From Gordonia malaquae NBRC 108250 (lineage in GTDB: Bacteria; Actinomycetota; Actinomycetes; Mycobacteriales; Mycobacteriaceae), in NCBI RefSeq assembly GCF_000344135.1, contig NZ_BAOP01000004.1, forward strand, positions 1-64,000: a DNA stretch of 64,000 nt, written 5' to 3'. Below the pieces are notes generated by a model that saw nothing but the letters and a program-made list of their open reading frames with translations, made no database searches and was not told where the DNA came from. The translations under genes were made by a program, and so were the position numbers. This document shows, piece by piece, positions 8,534-18,105 of the stretch; within the stretch, counting starts at the first letter, position 1, and the number at the start of each line of letters is the position of its first letter.

Positions 8534-9846
8534 TTGTCTTCCCCTGTGGTGGATGCGGCCAATTGGGCGGCGTACTCGGTCTCTGACGGCGGTTTGCCGA
8601 ACAGACCGAACCACTCTGCGGCGGTGTCGACGTCCTTGTCGCCACGACCCGACAGGTTGACGACGACGATCGCGCCCTCCCCCAGTTCCTGACCGAGCTT
8701 CAGTGCACCGGCCACAGCGTGTGCCGATTCGATCGCCGGGATGATCCCCTCGCGACGCGACAACAGCGCGAGTGCGTCCATGGCCTCTGTGTCGGTGACG
8801 GGCCGGTACTCGGCACGACCGATCTCAAGGAGGTGAGCGTGCTCCGGACCGACACCCGGGTAGTCCAGCCCGGCCGAGATGGAATGCGATTCGATCGTCT
8901 GCCCGTCTTCGTCCTGCAGAAGATAGGAGTACGCACCCTGGAAGGCTCCGGGGGTTCCGCCGGTGAAGGTGGCCGCGTGACGACCGGTCTCGACGCCGTC
9001 GCCTGCCGCCTCGAATCCGACGAGCCGAACGCCTGCGTCGTCGATGAAGGGGTGGAAGATGCCGATCGCATTCGATCCGCCGCCGACACACGCGGTGACG
9101 GCGTCCGGCAGACGACCGGTCTTCTCGAGGATCTGGTACCGCGCCTCCATGCCGATGATCCGCTGGAAGTCGCGGACGAGCATCGGGAACGGGTGCGGTC
9201 CGGCTGCGGTGCCGAAGCAGTAGTACGTGTCGTCTGCGTTTGTCACCCAGTCGCGCAGCGCTTCGTTGATGGCGTCCTTCAGCGTCGCCGAACCGGATTC
9301 GACAGCGACGACGGTCGCGCCGAGCAGTTGCATGCGCGCGACGTTCAGTGCCTGGCGCTCGGTGTCGACGCGGCCCATGTAGATCAGGCATTCGAGGTCG
9401 AGCAGGGCGCACGCGGTGGCGGTCGCCACGCCGTGCTGGCCGGCACCGGTCTCGGCGATCACCCGGGTCTTGCCCATGTGCTTGGCGAGCAGTGCCTGGC
9501 CGAGGACGTTGTTGATCTTGTGCGAACCGGTGTGGTTCAAGTCTTCGCGCTTGAGGAACAACCGGGCGCCGCCTGCAGCCTCCGAGAGCCGGGTGGCCTC
9601 GTACAACGGCGACGGGCGACCGGAGTAGTCGCGCTGAAGTCGGTCGAGTTCGTCGAGGAACGCGGTGTCGGTGCGCAGCTTCTCGTATGTGGCGGTGACC
9701 TCGTCGATCACTGCCATCAGCGCCTCGGGCACGTGGCGTCCGCCGAACTCGCCCCAATGGCCATGCTCGTCGGGTCCGATCTGCGCGATGTCGGCGACGC
9801 CGTCGCTGGCCTTGGGAAAGTCGGTCTGATCGGTCACGTGATCCAT
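8530..9846 (-). CDS. trpB: Tryptophan synthase beta chain
   Basis: TrpB condenses indole with serine to give tryptophan using pyridoxal phosphate. The 438-residue product has the expected [13 protein letters not shown] start and the PLP lysine Lys110 in [19 protein letters not shown], the phosphate-binding GGGSNAIG and the late LSGRGDKD are also present. Several starts are possible (9855, 9849, 9846, and a GTG at 9837); 9846 follows GATGAGG closely and adds only a short leader before the conserved region. About 90 bases separate it from trpC on the same strand, with no clear terminator between. Confidence 0.95.
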   Translation of the reverse strand: MDHVTDQTDFPKASDGVADIAQIGPDEHGHWGEFGGRHVPEALMAVIDEVTATYEKLRTDTAFLDELDRLQRDYSGRPSPLYEATRLSEAAGGARLFLKREDLNHTGSHKINNVLGQALLAKHMGKTRVIAETGAGQHGVATATACALLDLECLIYMGRVDTERQALNVARMQLLGATVVAVESGSATLKDAINEALRDWVTNADDTYYCFGTAAGPHPFPMLVRDFQRIIGMEARYQILEKTGRLPDAVTACVGGGSNAIGIFHPFIDDAGVRLVGFEAAGDGVETGRHAATFTGGTPGAFQGAYSYLLQDEDGQTIESHSISAGLDYPGVGPEHAHLLEIGRAEYRPVTDTEAMDALALLSRREGIIPAIESAHAVAGALKLGQELGEGAIVVVNLSGRGDKDVDTAAEWFGLFGKPPSETEYAAQLAASTTGEDK

Positions 9847-9936
9847 CATCCTCATCGGGCTCGGGTGACGGCAAACGAATATCTGTTCGCGTCGCACGCT
9901 GCCGCCCGCGCCGACGCTGTTGTCACATGGGAACAG

Positions 9937-10755
9937 TCAGCGCGACGGCTTCGGGCACGACGGATGGGCACCGGCGGCGACGAGGTCGGCGACGGCAGCA
10001 CGCGGATCACCCGACGTCACGAGGCCCTCGCCGACGAGCACCGCATCGGCGCCTGCGCCCGCGTACGCCAGCAGATCGGCGGTTCCGCGGACGCCCGACT
10101 CGGCGATCCGGACGATGTCCGACGGCAGGCCCGGCGCGATCCGAGAGAACACGTCGCGGTCCACCGTGAGGGTCTTCAGGTCGCGGGCGTTGACGCCGAC
10201 GACGCTCGCACCCGCTTCGAGTGCGCGGTTCGCCTCTTCTTCGGTGTGCACCTCGACCAGAGCTGTCATGCCCAGGGACTCGGTGCGGTCGAGCAGAGAG
10301 GCGAGCACCTTCTGCTCTAGAGCTGCGACGATCAGCAGAATGACGTCTGCGCCGTGGGCGCGGGCCTCATGAATCTGATACGGCCCGACGATGAAATCCT
10401 TGCGCAGCACCGGGATGTCGACGACGGCGCGGACGGCGTCCAGGTCGGCGAGCGATCCGTTGAACCGACGCTCCTCGGTGAGGACGCTGATGACTCGCGC
10501 CCCGCCGTCCTCGTACTGCTTGGCGAGGCTCGCCGGATCGGTGATGTTCGACAGCTGCCCCTTCGACGGGCTCGCACGCTTCACCTCGGCGATCACTCCG
10601 ATGTCGGGCATGCGGAGGGCGGCAGCGGCGTCACGCGGCTCGGGAGCCTTCGCGGCGAGAGCCTTGACCGCGGCCAGGTCGAGCACGGCTTCGCGCGCCG
10701 CGACGTCGGCCTTGACACCGTCGATGATCGAATCGAGCACTGACTGGCTGCTCAT
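9937..10755 (-). CDS. trpC: Indole-3-glycerol phosphate synthase
   Basis: TrpC closes the ring of the anthranilate-derived carboxyphenylamino-deoxyribulose phosphate to indole-3-glycerol phosphate. The 272-residue TIM barrel contains [13 protein letters not shown] with the catalytic Lys, [35 protein letters not shown] and IAESGV, all in order. It is a stand-alone enzyme, not fused to TrpF. The ATG has a GAAAGGGG ribosome site. It leads the trpCBA-lgt unit, facing away from the SWIM-domain operon. In related genomes, as remembered, trpE and its membrane-protein partner lie directly before it; here they are 9 kb away. Confidence 0.96.
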   Translation of the reverse strand: MSSQSVLDSIIDGVKADVAAREAVLDLAAVKALAAKAPEPRDAAAALRMPDIGVIAEVKRASPSKGQLSNITDPASLAKQYEDGGARVISVLTEERRFNGSLADLDAVRAVVDIPVLRKDFIVGPYQIHEARAHGADVILLIVAALEQKVLASLLDRTESLGMTALVEVHTEEEANRALEAGASVVGVNARDLKTLTVDRDVFSRIAPGLPSDIVRIAESGVRGTADLLAYAGAGADAVLVGEGLVTSGDPRAAVADLVAAGAHPSCPKPSR

Positions 10756-10785
10756 GCGGACGCCCCTTTCTCGCGCTGTTCATCA

Positions 10786-10791
10786 AGAGTA
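10786..10791 (-). promoter_or_regulatory. Putative -10 box for trpCBA-lgt
   Basis: TACTCT on the minus strand lies 30 bases before the trpC ATG, leaving room for a short leader with a GAAAGGGG ribosome site. No convincing -35 box was seen. If correct, trpCBA has its own promoter, which it would need because it is cut off from trpE. Confidence 0.35.
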
Positions 10792-10848
10792 AGCATCGAC
10801 GTGACGCCGGTCGGGGTCGGGGTCCCGACCGTTGTCGGACCGATGCCC

Positions 10849-10854
10849 TAGTGT
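10849..10854 (+). promoter_or_regulatory. -10 box of the SWIM/MoxR/VWA operon, probably leaderless
   Basis: TAGTGT lies 7 bases before the ATG at 10862, with no clear ribosome site in between. This supports both the start choice and a leaderless operon mRNA. The 106-base gap to trpC therefore holds two divergent promoters. Confidence 0.5.
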
Positions 10855-10861
10855 GCCGGGT

Positions 10862-12136
10862 ATGCCGTGGACACAGGAGCAGGTGATCGCCGCTGCGCCC
10901 GACGCCGCATCGGTCGCGGCGGGACGCAAGCTCGCCTCGCCCGGCCCGTGGTCGGGCACCGGCGCGACCGATGCACTCCTGTGGGGTTCATGCCAGGGCA
11001 GCGGGAAGAAGCCGTACCAGGTGAGCATCGACCTGACCGGTCCGGCGTTTCGATGCTCGTGTCCGAGCCGGAAGTTCCCGTGCAAACATGCGATCGCCCT
11101 GTTGCTGCTGTGGTCGGCGGGCGCGATCGCCGACGGCGAGGTGTCAGACTTCGCGTCGAGTTGGGCGGACGAGCGCGCATCGAAGGCGAAGACTCGTTCG
11201 AAGCCGGCGGCGCCCGTCGATCCGCAGGCGCAAGCCGCTCGTCGGGCCGAACGGGTCGCGAAGATGGACGCGGGCGTCGGCGAGTTCAGCCGGTGGCTGT
11301 CCGACCTCGTCCGCGCAGGCCTCGCGGAGGCTCTGCGCCGTCCCCTGCCGTGGTGGGAGACGACGGCGTCCCGCCTGGTCGACGCACAAGCGCCGGGTCT
11401 GGCCGAACGTGTCCGCGACACCGGAGCCGACGTCGTCGCCGGACTGGGCGCCGACGAATTGCTGGAGCGGATCGGGGTGTGGTGGATGCTCGTTCAGGCG
11501 TGGAACCGTCGCGACTCGTTGACGACATCCGAATCGGCTGATCTGCACGCTGCCCTCGGCTGGCCGACACCTACCGCAGAAGTCCGCGGCGGCGCCGTCG
11601 AATCACGCGTGTGGACGGTTGTCGGAGCTCATCGCGACCAGAAGGGCCGACTCGCTCAGCAACGCACTTGGCTCCGCGACGATGACGGCCGGTACCGACT
11701 CCTCCTGGAGACCGCCGGACCCGGCCAGTCCCTCGGCGTTCCCGCGCTGGCGGGCGCACGACTCCGCGCCGACCTCGCGATCTACCCCGGCGCCGAACCC
11801 TGCCGAGGCCTGTTCGTCGACACGCCGGAAGCCCTCGAACCTCACACGCGCTTCGGCGCCGGCCAAACCGTCGACGCGGCGTTGGCGGACGCAGCGACCG
11901 CGTTCGCCACGACACCGTGGCGGGACCGGCATCCGGTGATGCTGGCCGACGTCCGCTTCGGAGCCAGGCATGTCGTCGACCCGTCCGGTCAGTCGTTGGA
12001 GTTGGTCGAGGACACTCCGTCCACGGAGCTCGCAGCGATCAGCGGAGGCCGCGCCGATCATGTGTTCGGCGAACTCGACGGCGGCAGATTCCGTGTCCTC
12101 ACCGTCAGCGTCGACGGTCGAGTGGTTCCGCTGTGA
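10862..12136 (+). CDS. SWIM zinc-finger domain protein (YehQ-like), first gene of the MoxR/VWA operon
   Basis: The 424-residue protein has a SWIM zinc finger near its N-terminus: Cys65-x-Cys67, then Cys74-x-His76, in the order CxC...CxH that defines the family. SWIM domains bind zinc and are linked to DNA or protein binding. The remainder has no domain I can name, apart from a Lys/Arg/Ala-rich helical stretch near 110-140. An in-frame ATG at 10832 exists, but 10862 is preferred because of the TAGTGT box 7 bases upstream and its fit to the family N-terminus. The stop overlaps the next gene by 4 bases. E. coli YehQ, a SWIM protein beside a MoxR ATPase, DUF5682 and VWA protein, is the nearest parallel. 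Confidence 0.85.
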   Translation: MPWTQEQVIAAAPDAASVAAGRKLASPGPWSGTGATDALLWGSCQGSGKKPYQVSIDLTGPAFRCSCPSRKFPCKHAIALLLLWSAGAIADGEVSDFASSWADERASKAKTRSKPAAPVDPQAQAARRAERVAKMDAGVGEFSRWLSDLVRAGLAEALRRPLPWWETTASRLVDAQAPGLAERVRDTGADVVAGLGADELLERIGVWWMLVQAWNRRDSLTTSESADLHAALGWPTPTAEVRGGAVESRVWTVVGAHRDQKGRLAQQRTWLRDDDGRYRLLLETAGPGQSLGVPALAGARLRADLAIYPGAEPCRGLFVDTPEALEPHTRFGAGQTVDAALADAATAFATTPWRDRHPVMLADVRFGARHVVDPSGQSLELVEDTPSTELAAISGGRADHVFGELDGGRFRVLTVSVDGRVVPL

Positions 12137-13557
12137 CCGGAATCGCCGACTGGCATCGCGCGTTGTCGACGGCGGCCGTCCTCGGGACGGACCGGCGGCC
12201 GCCCCCACCGAACCCGCCGGGCTTCGTCGCGCGCCGCGACACCGAGTCGCCGCGGCTGCTGCTCGATCAGGCGGCGCTCGCCGCCGCACTGGTGAAGGCC
12301 GGACGCGTCGCAGGCGCCGAGGAGCCCGTCGACCCCGCGCCCCGCGAACGACTGCCGTATGCACCGGAGTCCGCGGTCCAACGACTCCGCACGCTCCTCG
12401 ACGTCCCGCCGGTTCCTCGGGAACTCCGGATGCATCTGCTGGCCCGATGGTTGCGCACCGCGGCTTCGCGGTCGGTCATCGTGCCGCCCGAGTTCATCCC
12501 CGCGCTGTCCGCGCACTCCGCCGGCAACCCAGACCTGCGCGCCGCACTCGCCGGCGTCTGGGGCGAACGCGGACGCTGGCTGGCACCGCGGCTCGGACCC
12601 GCTGCGGTCACTGTCGCCACCCTCTCCTCGGATGTCGTGAACGTGCCCGAACAGTGGCCCGCCCTCGCCGCACGCGAGAAGGAACACCTCCTGCGCGCAC
12701 CGGCGGACACCGTCATCGGCGTCGACGACTCGTTCCTCGACAGGTGCCTGGACGAGCGCGCGGCGCGCGTCCGAGACGCCGCTCGGGACGCACTCGCAGC
12801 ACGTCCGACGTCTGCGTTCGCACACCGGATGGCCGGCCGACTGTCGCGGCTGGTGGACGTCGAGGGGCCCCGCCGACGGCTCCTCGGATCGACCGACCTC
12901 GTGGTCCGGGTGCGTCCGCCGACCGACCTCGACGAGGCGGCGACCCGAGACGGGCTGCCCGGCGTCGCGACCGACGGCGACCGCGCGGCATCGTTGCGGG
13001 CCATTCTCCGGAGTGCACCCCTGCACACGTGGACCGCCGTCACCGAGTCGACGCCCGACCAGATAGTCCGTGCCCTCGCCGGCGACGACGTTGTGCTCGC
13101 TGCGATCTCGACCGCAGCCGTCACCCAGCGCGACAGCCTGTGGGCCGCCGCCCTCGCACCTCTCGCCGCGGCGCCCGGGCTGGTCGAGGTCCTCGACACG
13201 GCAGACCGGGAATCGTATGTGGTGTCCCGCCTTCCGAGCGCCCGACCGTCCGAGTTCACCGGCCTGGTCGACATGGCTGAACAGCCATGGTCGGCGTCCG
13301 TCGCCTCTGCCGTTCTCGACCGCCTCGCGTCGGCACGTGACGACGCGACGTGGGCGGCACTCCCCACGCTGCCGATCGGGCACGCCGCGCACTTTCCGCC
13401 GTCGCACCTCGGTCGTGTCCGCGCACTGCTCGACGCGCCCGAACCCTCTGGCGACAATCCTGTCACACGTGCGGCATTCGAACGCCGCCGTCGACTCCTG
13501 CACGCTACCGTCACCTTTCACGCTTTCGACCAGTCCATTCAGGAGGGCTTCGCATGA
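12133..13557 (+). CDS. DUF5691 family protein
   Basis: The 474-residue protein matches the DUF5691 family, found beside SWIM, MoxR and DUF5682 genes in actinobacteria. It is rich in Ala, Arg and Leu, with repeated short helices such as RVRDAARDALAARP and LRAALAGVWGERG. This suggests a HEAT-like helical scaffold, but that is my inference. No catalytic motif was found. The GTG start overlaps the upstream stop (GTGA); reading further back would lie inside the SWIM gene. It ends in an ATGA overlap with the ATPase gene. Its role may be to bridge the SWIM protein and the ATPase. Confidence 0.8.
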   Translation: MTGIADWHRALSTAAVLGTDRRPPPPNPPGFVARRDTESPRLLLDQAALAAALVKAGRVAGAEEPVDPAPRERLPYAPESAVQRLRTLLDVPPVPRELRMHLLARWLRTAASRSVIVPPEFIPALSAHSAGNPDLRAALAGVWGERGRWLAPRLGPAAVTVATLSSDVVNVPEQWPALAAREKEHLLRAPADTVIGVDDSFLDRCLDERAARVRDAARDALAARPTSAFAHRMAGRLSRLVDVEGPRRRLLGSTDLVVRVRPPTDLDEAATRDGLPGVATDGDRAASLRAILRSAPLHTWTAVTESTPDQIVRALAGDDVVLAAISTAAVTQRDSLWAAALAPLAAAPGLVEVLDTADRESYVVSRLPSARPSEFTGLVDMAEQPWSASVASAVLDRLASARDDATWAALPTLPIGHAAHFPPSHLGRVRALLDAPEPSGDNPVTRAAFERRRRLLHATVTFHAFDQSIQEGFA

Positions 13558-14678
13558 CCTCAGGGTCCGACCACCAGGCATCCGGCGAGTCCGCGGTCCT
13601 GCGCGCGCACGCCGAGCAGGCATACGCCGACGAACTCGCCGCCCTGGCCGCAGTCGACGACCGTCCGCGGCCGCCACAGTGGCAACTGTCGCCGTGGGCG
13701 GTGGCGACATATCTCCTCGGCGGAACGCTCCACGACGGGACGACGGTCAGCGCGAAGTACGTCGGTTCGCGACGTCTGATCGAGATCGCCGTGGCGTCCC
13801 TCGCCACCGATCGGGCATTGCTGCTGCTCGGTGTGCCGGGCACCGCGAAATCGTGGGTCAGCGAACACCTCGCAGCTGCGATCAGCGGCGATTCGACGCT
13901 GGTCGTCCAAGGCACCGCGGGAACCACCGAAGAGACCCTGCGATACGGGTGGAACTACGCGAGCCTGCTCGCGCACGGACCGTCCGACGGCGCACTCGTT
14001 CCGGGTCCGGTGATGCGTGCGATGCGCGAAGGCACCCTCGCCCGGATCGAGGAGCTGACCCGTATCCCCGCCGACGTGCAGGACACGTTGATCACGATCC
14101 TGTCGGAGAAGTCGCTGCCGATCCCCGAACTCGACGACGAGGTTCAGGCCCGCCGCGGATTCAACGTGATCGCCACCGCGAACAACCGCGACAAAGGCGT
14201 CAACGACCTGTCGTCCGCGCTGCGCAGGCGGTTCACCACCGTCGTCCTGCCGCTCCCCGACTCCCTCGACGACGAGGTCTCGATCGTCCAGGGCCGGGTG
14301 GCGAGCCTCGGCGCGTCCCTCGACCTGCCCGCCGACCTCGAGTCCCTCAGCGAGATCCGCCGGGTGGTGACGGTGATGCGAGAACTCAGGTCGGGGGTGA
14401 CCCACGACGGTCGGACGACCGTCAAGTCGCCGAGCTCCACTCTGTCGACGGCCGAGGCGATCTCGGTGATGACCAGCGGGCTGTCTCTGGCCGCGCATTT
14501 CGGCGACGGCCGGGTCGGGGCGGACGACGTCGCAGCCGGACTGCTCGGCGCCGTCGTCAAAGACCCTGTGCAGGATGCCGTCGTGTGGGACGAGTACCTG
14601 GAGACCGTCGTCCGCAGCCGCCCCGAGTGGAACGACCTGTACCGCGCGTGCCGCGACCTGGGCCCGGCTCGGGCGTGA
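13554..14678 (+). CDS. MoxR-family AAA+ ATPase (YehL-like)
   Basis: The 374-residue protein is a MoxR-type AAA+ ATPase. The Walker A loop GVPGTAKS is at 93-100. The Walker B region near 162-168 reads ARIEELT, with Glu where Asp is usual in AAA+ proteins. Sensor 1 is in IATANNRD (about 206-213) and the arginine finger in LRRRF (about 223-227). MoxR ATPases act as chaperones or remodelling machines and almost always pair with a VWA protein, here three genes on. AGGAGGG precedes the ATG, which overlaps the DUF5691 stop. Its N-terminal extension of about 45 residues before the core fits the YehL branch. Its substrate is unknown. Confidence 0.9.
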   Translation: MTSGSDHQASGESAVLRAHAEQAYADELAALAAVDDRPRPPQWQLSPWAVATYLLGGTLHDGTTVSAKYVGSRRLIEIAVASLATDRALLLLGVPGTAKSWVSEHLAAAISGDSTLVVQGTAGTTEETLRYGWNYASLLAHGPSDGALVPGPVMRAMREGTLARIEELTRIPADVQDTLITILSEKSLPIPELDDEVQARRGFNVIATANNRDKGVNDLSSALRRRFTTVVLPLPDSLDDEVSIVQGRVASLGASLDLPADLESLSEIRRVVTVMRELRSGVTHDGRTTVKSPSSTLSTAEAISVMTSGLSLAAHFGDGRVGADDVAAGLLGAVVKDPVQDAVVWDEYLETVVRSRPEWNDLYRACRDLGPARA

Positions 14679-16954
14679 CGGTCCGAGCGCTCGGAATCCG
14701 CCATCACGGCCCCGGATCGGCGCTGTCGGTGACGGCCGCACTCGAGCAGTTCGATCCCACGTTCGTGCTGGTGGAGGGTCCACCCGAGCTGACGCCCATC
14801 CTGCCGCTGCTGGCCGACGAGGCGATGGTCCCGCCGGTCGCCGGGCTCGTCTACGCGGTCGACGAGCCGCGTCGCGCCGGGTTCTATCCGCTCGCCGAGT
14901 TCTCCCCCGAATGGGTCGCGACGCGGTGGGCCCTCGCCCGTGGTGTCGACGTCGTGTGGGCCGACCTGCCCGCCGCACAGTCCCTGGCGATCCGGGCTGT
15001 CGTCGACGACTCGGCGGAACCCGCCGACGACAGCGGCCGGGCACACGTATCCGATCCCATCGGCGAACTCGCCCGGACCGCAGGGTACGACGATGCCGAA
15101 CGGTGGTGGGAGGACGCTGTCGAGCACCGTTCGGGTGACGCATCAGCCCAATTCGAGGCGGTCCTCGACGCGATCGCCGAACTCCGCCGCGACGAGCCCG
15201 AGGCGGCTCCGCTGCTGCGTGAGGACAAGACGGTCGACATCGCCGCGGCCTCCGATCCGACGGGCCCGTCGATCACCGCGGCACGCGAAGCCGCGATGCG
15301 TGCCGCGGTGCGTGCGGCCGTCAAGGCAGGCCATGATCGAATCGCGTTCGTATGCGGCGCGTGGCACGCGCCCGCCGTCGACCCGACGGCCGGGCGGTCC
15401 GCGGCAGCCGACAACCGACTGCTGCGAGGCCTGCCGAAGGTCAAAGTCGCGGCTGCGTGGGCACCGTGGACGGCGGCACGGCTGTCGCAGAGTTCCGGCT
15501 ACGGTGCCGGTGTCAACTCGCCCGGCTGGTACCGGCACCTGTACGCCTCCCGCCTGGCGGGTGACGATCCCGATGCGGCGGCCGCGTCGTGGCTGGTCAG
15601 GGTGGCACGCGAGCTGCGTTCCCAGGGCATGACCGCCTCCCCGGCATCGGTCGTCGACGCGACACGAGTGGCCCGGACCCTCGCGACAATTCGCGGCCGC
15701 CCGCATCCGGGCCTGACCGAGCTCGACGACGCCGCCCTCGCGGTGCTCGCCGACGGGGACCGGCTGCCGCTGTCTCTGGTCCACCGCGATCTCGTCGTCG
15801 GCTCGGACATCGGCGGTGTCCCCGACTCGGCACCCCTGGTTCCACTGGCCGCCGACATCGGCCGTCAGCAGAAACGGTGCCGACTCAAGCCCTCCGCACA
15901 CGCACAGACCGTCACGCTCGATCTCCGCACCGACGGCGGCCGAGCGCGGTCGGTGCTCCTGCATCGACTCCTGCTGCTCGATGTCGACTGGGGCGAACAA
16001 GCCGACAGCGGACGCACCACCGGCACGTTCAAGGAGACGTGGACGCTCGTCTGGGATCCGGGCCTCGCGGTCGCAGTGGTCGAGGCCGCCGTGTACGGCA
16101 CCACTGTCGTCGACGCCGCGTCGGCGAGGGTGGCGTCGGCCGCTGAAACGGCAACCGCCCTCGCCGACCTGTCCGCACTCGTCGATCGGTGCATGACCGC
16201 CGACCTTCCGACACACGACGTGGTGCGAGTGCTGGCCGACCGGGCCGCCGCACACACCGACGCCCCCGAACTGCTCGGTGCGATCGAACCGCTGGCGCGC
16301 ATCTGCCGGTACGGGACCGTCCGCCGAGTCGACACGACTCGAGTGCGTGCCGTCCTCGATCAGGTGACGGTACGTGCCGGCATCGGTCTGCCGTCGGCGG
16401 CCGTCGCCCTCGACGACGATGCGGCGGCCGCGTTGCGGACGGCGGTCGACTCCGCGCACCGCGGCCTGATGATGCTCGACGATGAACTCCTCACGGCTCG
16501 GTGGTTCACGTCCCTGCGGGAGGTGACCGACCGGGACCGTGTGCCCGGGCTCCTCGCCGGGCGTGCGGTTCGCATCCTGCTCGACGCCGGACACCTCGAC
16601 CGCGACGATGTGGAACGGCGGATGAGCCGGGAACTGTCGCGTGCGTCCGATCCTGTCGGCGCAGCAGCTTGGCTGGACGGCTTTCTCTCCGGCGATGCGA
16701 TGATCCTCGTGCACGACGCAGCGCTGCTCGGCGTCGTCGACCGGTGGGTGTCCGACGCACCTGTCGAGACTTTCGACGACCTTCTGCCGCTTCTGCGCCG
16801 CACGTTCTCCGCGTTCACGACCGCAGAGCGGCGGTCGATCGGCCAGACGATCGTGCGCGGCGGGTCGAACGATTCGACCGCGGTCGTCGACGAGACCCGA
16901 GCCGCACCCGCGATCTCCACGGTCGCCCGACTCATCGGATGGGAAAACGCATGA
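14675..16954 (+). CDS. DUF5682 family protein (YehM-like)
   Basis: The 759-residue product is a DUF5682 protein. The N-terminal part begins with the conserved GIRHHGPGSA motif, followed by FVLVEGPPE, and around residues 220-240 carries FVCGAWHAPA. The His and Glu residues in these motifs recall metal-dependent folds of the TraB/EreA/ChaN type, but that link is speculative. Then comes a patch with AAAWAPWTAARLS and GWYRHLY. The C-terminal half is helical, with Asp-rich segments and no recognised motif. The GTG start overlaps the ATPase stop (GTGA); the long in-frame reading upstream is a shadow of the two previous genes. In E. coli the counterpart yehM sits between the ATPase and VWA genes, as here. 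Confidence 0.85.
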   Translation: MTVRALGIRHHGPGSALSVTAALEQFDPTFVLVEGPPELTPILPLLADEAMVPPVAGLVYAVDEPRRAGFYPLAEFSPEWVATRWALARGVDVVWADLPAAQSLAIRAVVDDSAEPADDSGRAHVSDPIGELARTAGYDDAERWWEDAVEHRSGDASAQFEAVLDAIAELRRDEPEAAPLLREDKTVDIAAASDPTGPSITAAREAAMRAAVRAAVKAGHDRIAFVCGAWHAPAVDPTAGRSAAADNRLLRGLPKVKVAAAWAPWTAARLSQSSGYGAGVNSPGWYRHLYASRLAGDDPDAAAASWLVRVARELRSQGMTASPASVVDATRVARTLATIRGRPHPGLTELDDAALAVLADGDRLPLSLVHRDLVVGSDIGGVPDSAPLVPLAADIGRQQKRCRLKPSAHAQTVTLDLRTDGGRARSVLLHRLLLLDVDWGEQADSGRTTGTFKETWTLVWDPGLAVAVVEAAVYGTTVVDAASARVASAAETATALADLSALVDRCMTADLPTHDVVRVLADRAAAHTDAPELLGAIEPLARICRYGTVRRVDTTRVRAVLDQVTVRAGIGLPSAAVALDDDAAAALRTAVDSAHRGLMMLDDELLTARWFTSLREVTDRDRVPGLLAGRAVRILLDAGHLDRDDVERRMSRELSRASDPVGAAAWLDGFLSGDAMILVHDAALLGVVDRWVSDAPVETFDDLLPLLRRTFSAFTTAERRSIGQTIVRGGSNDSTAVVDETRAAPAISTVARLIGWENA

Positions 16955-18105
16955 CCGACCCGATCACCCGGTGGCGACTGATCTTGGGCGGCGGCGACGC
17001 CGACGGAACGGGCGTCTCGTCGACCGAACTGTCCGTCGACGACGCCGCGCGCGACCGCGTGCTCGGCGAGGTCTACGACGCCCCACGCCGCGGCGCGGGG
17101 CTCGGTGGATCCGCGCCGCGGGTCGCCCGGTGGCTCGGCGACATCCGGCAGTACTTTCCGGCGACGGTCGTCCGCGTGATGCAGGGCGACGCGATGGACC
17201 GACTCGGACTGCGGCAGTTGCTCCTCGAACCCGAGATGATGGCGGCGGTGACACCGGACATCCACCTGGCGACCACGCTGCTCGAGCTGAAGTCGGCGAT
17301 GGACGACGTCACCCGTGAGACGGCCCGCCAGGTGGTTCGGGCGGTCACCGACGAACTGGAGAAGCGGCTTCGCGATGCGACCGTGCAGGCGGTGAGCGGT
17401 GCGATCGACAGGTCTGCCCGCACCCGCAGACCACGCCCGGCCGACATCGACTGGAACCGCACGATCGCGGCGAACTTGAAGCACTATCAGCCCGAGTATC
17501 GGACGGTGGTGCCCGAGCGGCTCGTCGGCTACGCCCGACGGCGATCACACGTGGAACGCGACATCATCTTGTGCATCGACCAGTCGGGGTCCATGGCCGA
17601 ATCTGTGGTGTTCTCCAGCGTCTTCGGCGCGGTCCTCGCGTCACTGCGATCGGTGCGCACCCGGCTCGTCGTGTTCGACACGTCGATCGTCGACCTCACC
17701 GACGACCTCGACGATCCGGTCGACGTGCTGTTCGGCGTCCAACTCGGCGGCGGCACCGACATCAACGGCGCCCTCGCCTACTGTCAATCGCAGATCACGA
17801 GGCCTGCCGACACCGTGCTCGTCCTGATCAGCGACCTCTACGAAGGCGGCATCGCCGAGGAGATGCTCGAACGCGCTCACGCAGTCGTCGAGTCGGGTGC
17901 GACGATGGTCGCGCTGCTCGCACTGTCCGACTCCGGCGCACCGTCGTACGATTCCGGCCACGCCGCGGCTCTCGCCTCGATCGGCGTCCCCGCGTTCGCG
18001 TGCACACCCGACCTGTTTCCGGACATGATGGCCGCCGCGATCGAACGGCGGGACATCACCGAGTGGGCTTCTGCGAACGACATCGTGACCGCCCACGAAC
18101 GTTGA
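16951..18105 (+). CDS. VWA-domain protein (YehP-like), partner of the MoxR ATPase
   Basis: The 384-residue protein has a helical N-terminal half (1-200) and a C-terminal von Willebrand A domain. The metal-ion-dependent adhesion site is intact: Asp210-x-Ser212-x-Ser214 in IDQSGSM, then Thr in GGGTDIN, then Asp in VLISDLYEGG. In MoxR systems the VWA protein is the adaptor through which the ATPase acts on its target, as in RavA-ViaA and magnesium chelatase. There is no signal peptide or membrane segment, so the complex should be cytoplasmic. The ATG overlaps the DUF5682 stop. It is the last gene of the operon and overlaps the opposing small gene by 50 bases. Confidence 0.88.
   Translation: MTDPITRWRLILGGGDADGTGVSSTELSVDDAARDRVLGEVYDAPRRGAGLGGSAPRVARWLGDIRQYFPATVVRVMQGDAMDRLGLRQLLLEPEMMAAVTPDIHLATTLLELKSAMDDVTRETARQVVRAVTDELEKRLRDATVQAVSGAIDRSARTRRPRPADIDWNRTIAANLKHYQPEYRTVVPERLVGYARRRSHVERDIILCIDQSGSMAESVVFSSVFGAVLASLRSVRTRLVVFDTSIVDLTDDLDDPVDVLFGVQLGGGTDINGALAYCQSQITRPADTVLVLISDLYEGGIAEEMLERAHAVVESGATMVALLALSDSGAPSYDSGHAAALASIGVPAFACTPDLFPDMMAAAIERRDITEWASANDIVTAHER

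Noticed and set aside
5534-8692. Plus-strand open frame of 1052 codons opposite lgt and trpA
   Set aside because: It is antisense to two genes with clear family motifs, shows no family motif itself, and long antisense frames are common at this GC content; the repeats in lgt lengthen it.
13070-14674. In-frame upstream extension of the DUF5682 gene
   Set aside because: It lies wholly within the DUF5691 and ATPase genes; the GTG at 14675 fits the family start and the 4-base overlap pattern.
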